Positions 22,277 to 33,178 of a DNA stretch of 64,000 nucleotides are shown in pieces (within the stretch, counting starts at the first letter, position 1; each line of letters begins with the position of its first letter). The translations under genes and the position numbers were made by a program. Source of the stretch: Viola odorata (taxonomy: Eukaryota > Streptophyta > Magnoliopsida > Malpighiales > Violaceae); the NCBI GenBank assembly GCA_963691705.1, contig OY829539.1, forward strand, positions 25,094,407 through 25,158,406. Direction: 5' to 3'. Under the pieces are notes generated by a model that saw nothing but the letters and a program-made list of their open reading frames with translations, searched no databases and was not told the DNA's origin.

Positions 22277-24704
22277 GGCCTTTCATCTGATTTAAATGGC
22301 CTCGAGCCGGTTCCTGCGAGCAAACGTTCCGACTTTTCGAGCCGAAGGTACCGACGGGTAGAGAAAAATATGACGGGTTTAACCGTCTACAGCGAATGAC
22401 GAGAATTTCTCGTTTAACGTGTTTATTTTCGCGTTCAAAAACGTGAAACGTTTGAACGGAAAAATAATAACGTTACGCCAAAAATTACACGAATCGCTGT
22501 AGACCGTTGTGACCAAAACAAATCTAGCAACTAGTTGATGGAAAAAATTTTAAAGTCAATCTATTGTCCGAGCGGACTTACTCGGGTCCAATAAAAGCTC
22601 GAATAAAAATAATAATAAAATAATAAAAATACTAAAAAATGCGCTAAAATATTAAAAATCCTAAAATTCATGTGATGACCTAAAACGAAGAAAAAACTAG
22701 CAAACGACTGCCGGATAATAAAAAATGTGACTTTTAAGGCTAAAAATAATAATGAAAATATGTGCCGAAAAATTAAAAATGTGATTTCGAAAGCTGACGA
22801 TGCTAACGATGATGCTAAAACGCGATGAAACACTTAAAACTGGTAATGACAGTAAATTAACTAAAAATGACAGTAAATTAAGTAAATAACAGAAATGCTA
22901 AAATCAATTAAAAATGGCGTCAAAATTCGGGTATCAACACTTAGAAAATAGGGTGGCGAGTTCATTGCATTATGCGAAGCATCCATTTATGCTTAGCATC
23001 CGTCCCAAACCTTAAACTCATTTTCAACGAAAAAGGGGGTGCGACACATACATCTGGTTGTTTAAAGCTTGGTTGATGTGCATGTCAAATTCTCCAAATG
23101 CAATTATTACTGACCAATGCAGGTCCATCCAAAAAGCTGTCAAATCTGTCTTCCCTAATTCTCACCATCGTCTTTGTCTGTGGCACATTATGAAGAAGTT
23201 GCCTGAGAAGCTTGGATCACATCATGATTACAAGCCAATTAAAAAAGTGCTAAAAAAGGTTATCTATGAGTCCATTGAGGTGGAAGAATTTGAGGAGATT
23301 TGGGGTAACATGATTAATGATTTTGATCTCCAGGAAAAGACATGGTTAAGTGGTTTATATGAAGATCGACATCGTTGGGTTCTAGTGTTTGTAAGAGGAA
23401 TTTTTGGGGTCGGAATGTCTACAACCCAAAGAAGTAAAAGTATAAATGCATTCTTTGATGGGTATGTTGGTCCGAAAATGTCTCTAAAGCAGTTTGTAGA
23501 GCAGTATGATAATGCATTGAAATGTAAGATCGAGAAAGAAAATAAAGCAAATTTTGCTTCGTTCAATTCCCGTATTCCTCTGATAACTAATTACAACTTC
23601 AAGAAACAATTTCAAGATGCCTACACGAATGAATTGTTTCGGTTATTTCAGGTTGAGGTACGGGGTGTGGTGTCCATCAATCTTGAGTTGATTGATAGGT
23701 GCGAATCAATTTCATTATGCTCTAAGAGTTCTCTTTTTACTTCAACTCATTATGACTTACAATCTTGAGTTCATTGTTATTACTGTTGCATGATTCCTTT
23801 AACGAAATTGACAGGTGCGGTTCATTCATGACATTTCAAATAGCTGACATATTGAGTAGCAAAGAGCATGCATTCAGAAGAAATGTTACTTATTCTGTTT
23901 ATTATGATCCGTCGAATGAAGATTTATGCTGCTCATGCTGTCTATTTCAGTTTAAAGGAATTATTTGCAGACATATTGTGAAGGTGTTAATTGTTGAAAA
24001 TATACATCATGTTCCATCTGAATATGTATTGCATCGTTGGAGGAAGGATGTTAGACACAAACATACATATGTCAAGAATTGTTATGATGACGACAGGGAT
24101 GATCAATTTAGAGTGAGATACAATCATTTGAATTCGGAATGGGCTAAGTTTCCAAAGGTTGGAGCTGAGTCTGTAGAGAATTATGAGTGTCTACTGAGCT
24201 CCTTAGATGAGGCAGCTTCAAAACTCTCGCTCGGTAATTCAACTAATTGGAAAAAATAGTCCGCAGGAACCTCTTCAACGATCATGACAGAGGACTGTCA
24301 AAGATTTTCGAGTCCTTTGAAGGTGCGAACAAAAGGGTGTCCTCCATCCAAAAGAAAAATTTCAACACTAGAACAGAAAATGAAAAACAAAATGGTATGA
24401 AAGGTTTTGAGTTAATTATTTCTTCTCAATAATGTATTTTCTATATGTTGTATGTATATGATGTTTAACTTCTTAATAATATTTTTTTCTAATAGAGTGC
24501 TAAAGCAAGGAAAAGCAAGAAAGATCATTCTGAGTCAGAAAATCAATTTGGAACTCAAGAGAGTCAATTTGGACCATCTGAACCATCAACTGTTAATCAA
24601 TTTGGAACTCAAGAGAGTCTGGTATGAATGTTTTATTTCTTTGGAATTTTGTGTTACACATGTTGTAGGATGACAACTAAATTTTTGCTTACTGAAATTT
24701 GTAG

Positions 24705-24926
24705 CTGAATGATGATAATGATGAAGAAGACGAGGATGAGCATGGAGATACGTTATGTGGTGCTTGTGGGGATAATTATGCATCTGATGAATTCTAGATC
24801 TGTTGTGACATATGCGCTCAGTGGTTCCATGGGAAGTGTGTGCAGATCACTCCAGCTAGGGCAGAGCATATGAAACGGTACAAATGCTCCTCTTGTAGCA
24901 ACAGTAGAGCACGACGTTATTTTTAG
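24705..24926 (+). other. Alfin-like PHD finger exon of the MULE transposase
   Basis: Begins after 'aaatttgtag', in phase with the preceding exon, with an acidic stretch (NDDNDEEDEDEHG). It then reads TLCGACGDNYASDEF, stop, [20 protein letters not shown] and [10 protein letters not shown]. The C4-H-C3 spacing and the wording are those of the C-terminal PHD finger of plant Alfin1-like proteins, which bind methylated Lys4 of histone H3. The stop (24795-24797, TAG) replaces the Trp expected in that family and suggests a TGG to TAG change. The reading frame ends naturally after RARRYF. Confidence 0.8.
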
Positions 24927-25493
24927 GCCAAGAGGATTTCATAAATGGATGTTGTACATCCTCTTGCATAGCATGTTCTTTATCTTTCTATTCTTCACTT
25001 TGATGGTTATTTTAAGGTTAAGCCTTCACTTTCATGGATTGTTCCTCCCTATCGATTCCCTGCTCAGTGGTTGGGAGTAGAGTACTCTTGATCCTAGATA
25101 ATTAATATTGCAGTAATTAATGTTCATTTCAACTACTCAAAATACATCATCTTTTTCTTTCCTTTTAGGTAAAGTTTTTGTAATATTATTATAATTGCTA
25201 GTTTATATATCAAAAATTATGACACATTTACCAAATGTATACATAACTAATGAATTATTTGCTTATGGTAAAAATAAGTATATTAATTTTGAGTAAAGTT
25301 AATTAAAAGAAAAAATTATCAATGATATTAAAAAGATGATGCATCGTAGATCCTGATTTAACATATCTAATTAATTCAATATTCTAAATACATTGGCACT
25401 TGTTAGCAAAAGTTACCTGTTTTGAAAAGATTTTTTTTTACATAAATAGATTATATAATAAATCTCTTCTATATTGTAATTAATGACTCAAAT
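24927..25493. other. Intergenic stretch between the two convergent MULE genes
   Basis: AT-rich sequence holding the presumed 3' ends of the transposase (plus) and GRF gene (minus). No further coding sequence is seen. Confidence 0.5.
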
Positions 25494-25997
25494 CTAGTGA
25501 CAAATAATAAACCAAAAAATAATACAAACCAGATATATACATATCATTTTTACTTGATTGACTACTTTTTTCACACACCTAAGCTCATCTAACATACTTG
25601 TTTCACTACCAATGCTTATATCACCCCTCCTTCCTTCGTTCTCAAGTGTTACCCTTGCAATTTCAGCTTCTAAATCTGCATTTCTTTTGGCCAAATCTTT
25701 CTCACAATCCCTCAACTCCATTATCACTTCACGAACCCAACCTGTTACTAGTTTATCTTCCCAATGGAAGAAGTCACAACCACCATATTCATCTAGTCCA
25801 GCACACTTGTAGAAACGCTGACCTGGGTGTTTGTCAGTCCAGGATATCCATCTTGGTGCCTTCAACCCACACTTGCATAAGATTGGCGGCTCGTAATCCA
25901 AGATTGGTTTTTGCTTCCCAAGTGACGTCAACACTCTGCTGCGTCTGTATTCACGACGTTGACTACTAGAGATCGAGGATGGAGAGTTTATTGACAT
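25494..25997 (-). CDS. GRF zinc-finger protein carried by the MULE
   Basis: Minus-strand frame starting at the ATG at 25997, just after an acceptor-like 'ttggatttcag'; the upstream in-frame ATG at 26084 would then lie in an intron. It is about 167 residues: a Ser/Arg-rich start, then a GRF-type zinc finger (CKCG, KAPRW, PGQRFYKCAG, GGCDFFHWED), a charged coiled coil (about residues 85-130, with 'RNADLEAEIARVTLENEG') and a hydrophobic tail (YLVCIIFWFIICH). GRF fingers bind single-stranded nucleic acid in other proteins; the role here is unknown. A donor-like site near 25560 suggests the true C-terminus may be spliced. No stops interrupt it, unlike the transposase. Confidence 0.72.
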   Translation of the reverse strand: MSINSPSSISSSQRREYRRSRVLTSLGKQKPILDYEPPILCKCGLKAPRWISWTDKHPGQRFYKCAGLDEYGGCDFFHWEDKLVTGWVREVIMELRDCEKDLAKRNADLEAEIARVTLENEGRRGDISIGSETSMLDELRCVKKVVNQVKMICIYLVCIIFWFIICH

Positions 25998-27185
25998 CCT
26001 ACTGAAATCCAAAAGAGATATGAAACAAAAATAATTCATAACGTAGAAAAGAAACCAACACTTACAACCCCAAAAAATCAGCAATAACAGTCATAATAAA
26101 CCAACATTTAGGGACTCCAATCAACAAGAGAATAATCATGATAACTTCAGAAATGGAATGCCTTGATAATCCAAAAAATACAAGTCTATATACCAAAAAA
26201 TTAACATGACAGGACACGGGAATAGAAAATAGGTAAGACAAGCATATTATGCTACCTGTAATTAGACAGAATATATGGTGGTGTGATGCAGGTTTATGAG
26301 CTAATGGATGCAAATGCTTCATTAGTATCACAAATTGTTGATATGACGAAAAGCATGATGAAGTTGTTCCTTCTCTCTCGCCTCTCTTCCTTTAAATGCC
26401 ACTCCTCCCATTCCACCCTCCTCTCATCAACATTAATACACTTCTCCATAAAATAAAATAAAAAGAATAAAACCAGAAAAAAGTAGCTGACATTCACAAA
26501 AATCTTGCCCTCTCCATCATTTAAAACTTCAACATAAACGGCCACATCTCTGTTCCATTCCTATCTCCTACCAGCAAAACTTAATTTAACACATTTGTTC
26601 TATTACATTCCTATTTCTAATAATTATTAATACTTGAATATGTAGTAGCACCACGATCAAACTAAAGCAGCATGGCTTCAACAACACTAGTCCTAGAAGA
26701 AAATTCCAAGTTCAAACCAACATCCTTTTTGTTTTATTAACATAACTAAAGTATATAAACAATTAATAAATCCATTTGTTCATCCATATATACATACCAC
26801 CCTTTCCAGTTCTCTCTTAGACGACCTTTATTTTCTTTTATTTGCCTAACCTAGAAGAAAAGAGTACACGTATAATACTCTTATAATAGCCAACTCCTTC
26901 TTCTTTTATAGCATCATCATGAAAGTGCAAAGTTTATTATTCAGGAATCAAAATCAAGAATAACGATTATTTGATTTCTTATCTGGATCAATACAGATAA
27001 GGCATGGGAGTCTAAACTAGAAAAATCATCAACTGACTAGAATGGTTCAAATACATGTCACTCAGCATCATAACCTCTAATATACCATGAACATCCAGTA
27101 CACCTAAAATAACAAATTAGTAAACGAAAAGGCAAAAACAAGACTTACTAGGAATAGTGGACAAGGGATTTGGGGTACGAGAAGT
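25998..27185 (-). other. Upstream region of the GRF gene within the MULE
   Basis: AT-rich non-coding sequence. Read on minus, the inner edge of the right inverted repeat (27140-27190) looks like an untranslated exon ending in a donor-like 'cctagtaagtc', so a long leader intron to the coding exon at about 26000 is plausible. Small ORFs here are not convincing. Confidence 0.4.
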
Positions 27186-27472
27186 GGAAGAGACGCTGTG
27201 GGTATGGAGGAGGGAGGAAGCAGCGAATGCGGTGGCTATGGAGGAGGAGCAACGGGAAGAGGAGAAGAGGAAGAAAACCATAGATTAGATTCGGGAAGAG
27301 GAAGAGCAGCGACTGCTATGGAGGAGGAGATGAGGAAGAAAACCCTAGATCGTGAATTGAGGAAGAGAGGGTATGAAGAAGGAGATCATTAATGGCATTT
27401 TCGTAATTTTAGGGTCGATGGTAAACTTGTAATTAAGCTGACGTGGCTGTCTTCTCCTCTTGTTTCCTCCTC
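27186..27472 (-). repeat. Right terminal inverted repeat of the MULE
   Basis: Reverse complement of 14884-15135, with an extra internal piece of about 70 bases in which the 'cttcctc...ctcctcctccatagc' block is partly repeated. Probably contains the promoter of the minus-strand GRF gene. Confidence 0.85.
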
Positions 27473-27764
27473 CTATATAACATTACTAAAAAAAAAAACC
27501 ATAACTCTATGATTCCTATCCAATCCCATGAAAAAAGAAAGGGAATAGATCTTGATTTCTAGTTTCCAGCGGGGACAATGACGGTGGACGGCAGTGGAGG
27601 CAGTGGAGAGGTCGAGGCGGGAGGGGAGGGAAGGAAGAGAAGGATCGCGTCGATGAAGGAGCGGAAAGAGGAGGGGGAGAGAGAGGAAGAGGGAAGTGAA
27701 GAAATTGGAGGAGATGGAAGGTGGTGATGATGACATTTTTCATAAATATTTTGTTTATCCAAGG

Positions 27765-27905
27765 TGACATTACTGACGTGACAAAATTGTGATAGATGAG
27801 TACTTCGTAACAGTAGGAGGTAGTTAAACAAAAAAGACTAAGTACAAGAAATTATTAAATAAACAATTAGTATAAAAGGTAATTAAACAAAACATTAAAA
27901 TAAAA
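27765..27905. repeat. Copy 2 of a dispersed inverted repeat
   Basis: Its reverse complement resembles 2740-2985 (shared 'tttgtttaattacc', 'aattgtttatttaataa', 'gtttaactacctcctactgtta', 'gtcacgtcag'). Between it and the MULE end (27473-27764) is a purine-rich, CT-biased stretch with no gene. Confidence 0.45.
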
Positions 27906-28791
27906 AGAATTTTAAGTTAGTTAATTTATAGTTTGCACATGAATGAGCCAAGATCCCAAAACCTCACTAATGCCCAAGATAATCAACACAAATTAATACA
28001 TACAGGAAAAAAGAGAGAAATTTTAAATTGTATTTGGAATGGACTCTTTATGGCAAACGAATTTTAAAGATTCACAAAACCAAAAAGATAACATCTACAG
28101 AGTACACAACACTACTAGAATAGGAAAAATTTATACTAGAACAGAGTCAACAAACAACTGTGCGGGTGACCATGGTTCGATTTTGAGACAAAATCGTGAA
28201 TCATCCGATTATTTTTATTCTTTAAATTGAAGAATCGGATTTGCATCGAAATAAATAGTTCAATTCAGTTTGGCTCCATTTTATTTCAGTTCTAACCTAT
28301 TATTATAAATATTAATAATAAATATCTATTATAAATAATTAAAATTAATAATATTTTTATTAACAATATTTTTTCTATATATCTTTCAATTTCAATCTAT
28401 TTTTTTTAATTTACATATTATAATAAATATTATTTTGTATATGAAAAATATATTAAAATAAAATATAGACACATGATTTGATTTCATATGGTTCTGGTCC
28501 CACTTTCTGGGTTTGTAACTTTTAAAACTGAAATTGGACCGAAATATTTTGGGTTTGTATTTTTTAGAATCGGAATGGTACTCGTTTTTTATCGGTTTGG
28601 AATTGGCGGTTCTAATTTGGTTTTCGGTCCAATACGGTTCTTCGATACCCCTGGACAGCGGCAGATAAAACGATTCAACTTGCATGTGCGGGTCACGTGA
28701 CTGAAAATCACCGTCGCGGTCTCTGATAGTTTTCTTCTGACTTCTGCTCAAGTCCAATTGGTGAAAAAGAAAAAGAAAAAAAGTACCGAAT
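27906..28791. other. Upstream region of the ASCH-domain gene
   Basis: AT-rich intergenic sequence. No repeat or gene is recognised, and no confident TATA box was assigned. Confidence 0.4.
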
Positions 28792-31700
28792 ATGAGAAGA
28801 GAAGGAGGATCGAGCCATGGGAACTACACGAACCCGTGCTTGACTATGCACCAGCCATGGGCTTCTTTGTTGGTTCACGGTATCAAACGCGTAGAAGGCA
28901 GATCATGGCCTGCTCCCCTTCGAGGTAAGTCAATAAATTTTTTACAATCCGTTGCAAATTCTGAATTCCCAGCTCATCCTTTGTTGTTTTAGTTTGGTTT
29001 GAGTGGATAAAGTTATGAACTTTTAGTTTAATTACGGATAGATTATGGATACCCAGTTCGTCTTTTGTTGTGTTAAGTTTGGAGGGGAGAGTTTGCTCTT
29101 TTCTGGTTGAGGAAGAAGCTAGAGATAAAGGAAATTAAAGATTCTTGTATTGTTGGTGAATGGGAGTTGGTGGAATTGTTGCTATGCCTATTTTTGGTCG
29201 GTTAAGTGAATTTCATGAATAAGATGATTTATCAGGAGTATTATACTCTGTTGATTGCTACAGTAGGTGTTTCTTGTTACCGTGCCTGTCTAATTTGATG
29301 TTTTTCTTAAAGAAGTATAAAGTAAAAGGTTGGTACTTTTTTTTTTAACTGGTAATGGTTCGTGGTGTTTGAGAAAGGTATACTTCTATTTTGCTTGAGT
29401 TGATCCTTCATTGCGTGACAAACGTTGATTGCCTCCGTGCTGCTCCTGGATGTGGACTGACGTTTTAGCTGGGGCCCGAGCAGTTTATGGGTTTTTGCTT
29501 CATTTAGGAAAGAAACTTCTTCTTGTACAGGCTGTTGCTTTTACATGCCACCTATGATAGGCTTGGTGTCATATTTCGTATGGCCAAAAGGCCTGAGCTT
29601 TATATTGATTAGGAGCGATTCCACAGTGTAAAAATAGTTTAAGTAAAAAGGGCAAGAAACATATCCATATACTTTTGTTTATCATGAATAAAAGATATCC
29701 TGTTCTGTGATCCTTAGAATGGGTAAAGTGTGCGATGGTAACCTGTGTCCAAATTCATGAATTGCCCTGAAAGTCCTTTAAATTTGATCACTTGGAATTT
29801 GGTCAATTGGGCAATGCCATGCTACTTTCTTTTCCATTCTGAGTTATATTTGTTGCCTTATAAAATGTTGTATTCTTGTCTTTTTAAGGCCGTCTATGGA
29901 TTCATGCTGCTGGTAAAGTTCCAGAAGAAGCTACAATCAAAGCAATGGAAGACTTTTATAGGGAAATTTATGCTGTGAATGGCATTACTGACATCAAATT
30001 TCCTGAACATTATCCTGTTTCAAGGCTTTTAGGTATTGAGCACTTTTAATGTTTAATGTCTCTAGTTAGATCCTCTGTATCCCTTAGTATTCTTGTCTTT
30101 TCTCTTATTGAGTTCTGGAATCCAGAAGATGAACTATTTTGATTAATTGATGCCGTGGTGCACCTTTTTATTAACTTTTTGAGCTGAACTTCTTTTGTAG
30201 CAAAAGATCTTTGCTGTTGTCTAAAAGTGCCATGCTTTTTCTTTTTAAAATTTTTCTTTTTTTTCCATTAGGTATATTAATAATTGGAATCAATCGCCTA
30301 ACATAAATAGGGAATGCAGTGAAGATTGTGAGGCAACTTTCATTCCACAATTTTGTTTTATTAAGTGAGGGAATAGGAAATATGAAACTAACCAATGGTT
30401 TAGGCATATAGGTATGTGTCCATTAGGTGACTAGGTTGTGTGCGAACAAATATGGCCCAATGCAGGTAGTGGTTTCTAGCCTGTTCGCCTAAATTAGTAG
30501 AATTTATAAGTTATAGGATGTGCCATCCACATGGTTAGAGATGTCGCTATATAGTTTTGTTGCAGATATTTGTTGAGTACAGTTTTATAATATATGTTGA
30601 CGTCATAATAACCTCAGAACTCTACTCTCTTGTGTCTTGTGTGCATAGAGCACAAAAGCATCTGTACATCTGCTTATCCGGATGAATACAAGCATTATGT
30701 CTCCTGTGGAGTAATATAGTAATCAAACCAAATGTACTAAACATCAGAACAAACTTAGGTAAGATTTTTCGAAGAGTCAGTTCACAACTGTCATTTTTTC
30801 ACATCTACTTTCGTCATCTATGGCATTGGATCTGTTTGGGCTATCTCTCAGCCTGGATATAAGTTCTTTTACTGCTAGTCTTCTAAATTAGCAGAAAATT
30901 ATTACGTATTAATATGAAAGTAAACATGGGATATATAAAATGTCCTTTTATTTTCAAAAGATTTTTTTAAGGTTTCCTTTGCTTGCAACGATAAATTATA
31001 ATGGCTTTATTTACTAATTAGGGTGTGTGGAAGTGGTTGGCTGTGTTAGTTGTGAAGAACTAGTGAGCTGGGAGGAGGTGCCTGAAGGGGTGAGTGAGTA
31101 ATCCTGATCTTTTTTCTCTACATATATGAGGTCAAGAGATGATTCTGCATATTATTATTTGGATTAATCTAGACCTTTTTTCCTAATATAGGTAAGACTA
31201 GAAGGACAAACAAATTTTTGCTGGCTCTGTGAACAGCCACAGGTGTGTACATCGAACTTCAAATGCTTGTGAAAGTGCTGTCACTATGCTAATTGAGTGT
31301 TTCTTAATTGGTGGAGGTAGAAATTATTAGTTCCATTTGAGATGCGAGGCTTTCAAGGTGTTTATAACTTGGAAAAGAAGGTATATTTGGTGCTCAAAGT
31401 TCATGCATCAGACCTTTAAATCTCTGTCCTTGTGTGCTACTGAGTTTAATGAGATTATCATTTGTTCCTTTTAGATATACGAGGGTGCTATCCGTGGTCT
31501 TACCCCTGTTGAAGGTCCAATGCCAGTGAAATTTCCCCTTCCAAATCCTCAAGACCCTTTCTCATTAAAACCAGGATCTATCCACATGCTACTGACTGCG
31601 AATAAAACATCTGAGGTGGAGAAATCATCCAGTCTTGGTGCAGCCATTGCTGGTGCACGTGCTGCAGCTGCCCAGTTCAACAAGAAAGGCCAAGATGCCC

Positions 31701-32327
31701 TAACAAATGCCACCTCAAATGTCAATGTTCCTTCCACAAGAAGCCGTCGATCGAAAACCAAATCTTTGGAAGAAGATAAAATGAGAAAAAACAACACAGA
31801 TGATAGCTCTGATCATGCCCCTTTGGTGCCAAAGGATGTGGAGCAAAGAGATCACCTCAAGTATGACGAAGGATGTAATGGAATTCAAAGTCGTGAAGAT
31901 TTGAAACAGCTTCCTGGTGCATCTGCTAAGGTGTGAAGTGATTTTATTTTTAACTTAATATTTGTGTGGCATTCTTTTTAACTTTTTTGTTTCCATTGTT
32001 GACATTAGATAATTTACGGCAGTAAGTTTGTTCGTATTCTTTCATCGTTGAACATTATCACTTGCTGTAAACCACAACCAAGCAAGGAATAGTGAAAACT
32101 TACCACTTTGTTTATTTTTATAATTTTAATGGCGTTGAGTGTGAGAAGTTCCATCGTCATATTTCTTGTAGATTTTTGCTGCAGGCTTGCAGCTGTACGA
32201 GGACTGAAGTCATAGTAGATTTTTTTACGGTAAGTGAGTTTTGTTCAGTAAAAGCTCAGATTGAAGATTGTCGGCAAGCCGTCAAAGAATCAATGGTTAG
32301 TGTTGCTACCAACAAGTATGCTGCAAA
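28792..32327 (+). CDS. ASCH-domain protein (activating signal cointegrator 1-like)
   Basis: Spliced gene with GT-AG introns and matching phases. Exons: 28792-28924, 29889-30032, 31022-31089, 31192-31242, 31321-31380, 31475-31930, 32185-32327. The product begins with an ASCH domain (residues about 15-180), a beta-barrel fold related to PUA and thought to bind RNA. Diagnostic segments are CLTMHQPWASLLVHGIKRVE, RSWPAPLRGRLWIHAAGK, FPEHYPVSRLLGCVEVVGCV and FCWLCEQP; the last also occurs in the C-terminal domain of TRIP4/ASC-1. A Ser/Lys-rich tail follows. There are no internal stops. The 3' end is uncertain: exon 6 could end at its own stop (31936), or exon 7 could continue to a later exon. The first intron is about 960 bp. 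Confidence 0.82.
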
Positions 32328-33178
32328 GGTTTACAATAGTGTGCTTATTTTAAGTTTAGTCCTTTGGAACATACATTTTTCGAGGAATAAGATTTGGGAT
32401 TTGTACATGGTGTATCCTTAGCAAAGTTAAAAAGAGTTCAATATGGTGGATTTTTTGTGCTTTTTTAGTCCAGTGAATGCAGCCATATTTTCTGGTATGC
32501 AAATTACTCATGCCCTACCACTCAGCTGTGCCTTTTTGTCATTTGCTTTAAGATGGTCCAATGGAGATGCCGCCCGCCACCCAATATCAAAAGTCACACT
32601 AGATGTCACTGCCGGTAGATCGAATCTACGACTTCTTACTTAAGGGATGTGTGTGTTAAATTACTCATGGAAGCTAGCTGTTAGTTCCCTACCGACCTAA
32701 GTTATTACTTTCTACAAAACATATATTTAAAATTTTCACTTATAATTACTATTTTGCCACCAAATTCTCTATTGTAGAATATACATTACAGTAACTTTAT
32801 GTACTTATTTATTCAGTTTACAGTAACCATACATTATTATAATTAAAAAAAAAAAATTAAAGTTACCTGTCGTTGGTAGCACGGTAGAAGATAAAAAAAA
32901 GTGAGGTAAAATTATCAAACTCGAGACTTTACACATATTATTTTGTAAAATTTAAAACTATTATTAAGCTAATTATATTCTGACGGAATTGTTTAAATGG
33001 TTTCTTCCCTAAATTTCATAAAAAAGAAGAAAGTAATTGATTTCTTTCCATACTCTTCTGCTGGTTGAAATTTCTATACCCAATTGGGAATTTCCATACA
33101 ATTTTACTTACATTACATTACATTACTTAGTTGATTCCTAATGGTTGACCCAAAAAAAACCAAAATAAGAAAATCAAA
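32328..33178. other. 3' flank of the ASCH gene with a SINE-like segment
   Basis: A frame at 32443-32643 overlaps a segment (about 32553-32645) with 'gatggtccaatggagatg' and 'ggtagatcgaatctacg', resembling A and B boxes of a tRNA-derived SINE. The rest is AT-rich non-coding sequence up to the F-box gene. Confidence 0.3.

Larger units (their letters stand above)
19394..22939 (-). mobile_element. Inner solo LTR nested in the outer solo LTR
   Basis: On plus it reads TGTCGCGCCCC...GGGTATCAACA and is flanked by the perfect duplication CTTAG (19389-19393 and 22940-22944). A TATA-like box on the minus strand (21969-21980), and TGTTGATACCC as the minus-strand start, indicate minus orientation. At 3546 bp it is longer than its relatives because of internal tandem arrays and an inverted repeat. 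It shares the 'gaagtcgccacc...gggaacct...aatcgtcatggc' block with the other LTRs, so it is a distant member of the same group. Confidence 0.9.
17000..23046 (+). mobile_element. Outer solo LTR (Tat/Ogre-like), inserted in the transposase
   Basis: Starts TGTTGCTACCCG and ends GGGGGTGCGACA, flanked by the perfect 5-bp duplication CATAC (16995-16999 and 23047-23051). Removing it restores the transposase frame (ADTY then IWLFKAW). Without the nested element it is about 2.5 kb and clearly related to the LTRs at 3205 and 11850, in the opposite orientation. No internal retrotransposon sequence accompanies it, so it is a solo LTR left by recombination. A TATA-like box lies at 17891-17900. Confidence 0.92.
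16117..24926 (+). pseudogene. FAR1-type MULE transposase with C-terminal PHD finger, broken
   Basis: Transposase related to FAR1/FHY3 and MURA; it would bind the element's ends and cut DNA in the nucleus. Readable pieces in order: FAR1 DNA-binding domain (16204-16510, ending DHNH); transposase core split by the LTR insertion (16646-16999, then 23052 on); SWIM-type zinc finger (about 23930-23975, CSC...GIICRHIV); basic tail exon to 24394; exon 24496-24621; PHD exon 24705-24926. Introns have GT-AG ends and keep phase. Acidic residues seen: Asp in FDTTY and Asp in TDQCRS; the Glu expected in the TTQRSES-like motif is Lys (RSKSIN). Damage: a net 2-base deletion at about 16635, the LTR insertion at 16999/23047, rearranged sequence near 23690-23815, TAG at 24257, and TAG at 24795 where the PHD needs Trp. 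Confidence 0.85.
14884..27472 (+). mobile_element. Mutator-like element (MULE) with two convergent genes
   Basis: The ends are long inverted repeats starting GAGGAGGAGACAAGAGG (left) and GAGGAGGAAACAAGAGG (right, reverse strand). Between them lie a FAR1-type MULE transposase on plus and a GRF zinc-finger gene on minus, pointing toward each other. After subtracting the nested LTRs (6.05 kb) the element is about 6.5 kb, a normal size for an autonomous MULE. A 9-bp target duplication is not evident (gctaaacaa left, ctatataac right). The transposase has several disabling changes, so this copy is dead, but both ends are well kept. Confidence 0.85.
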
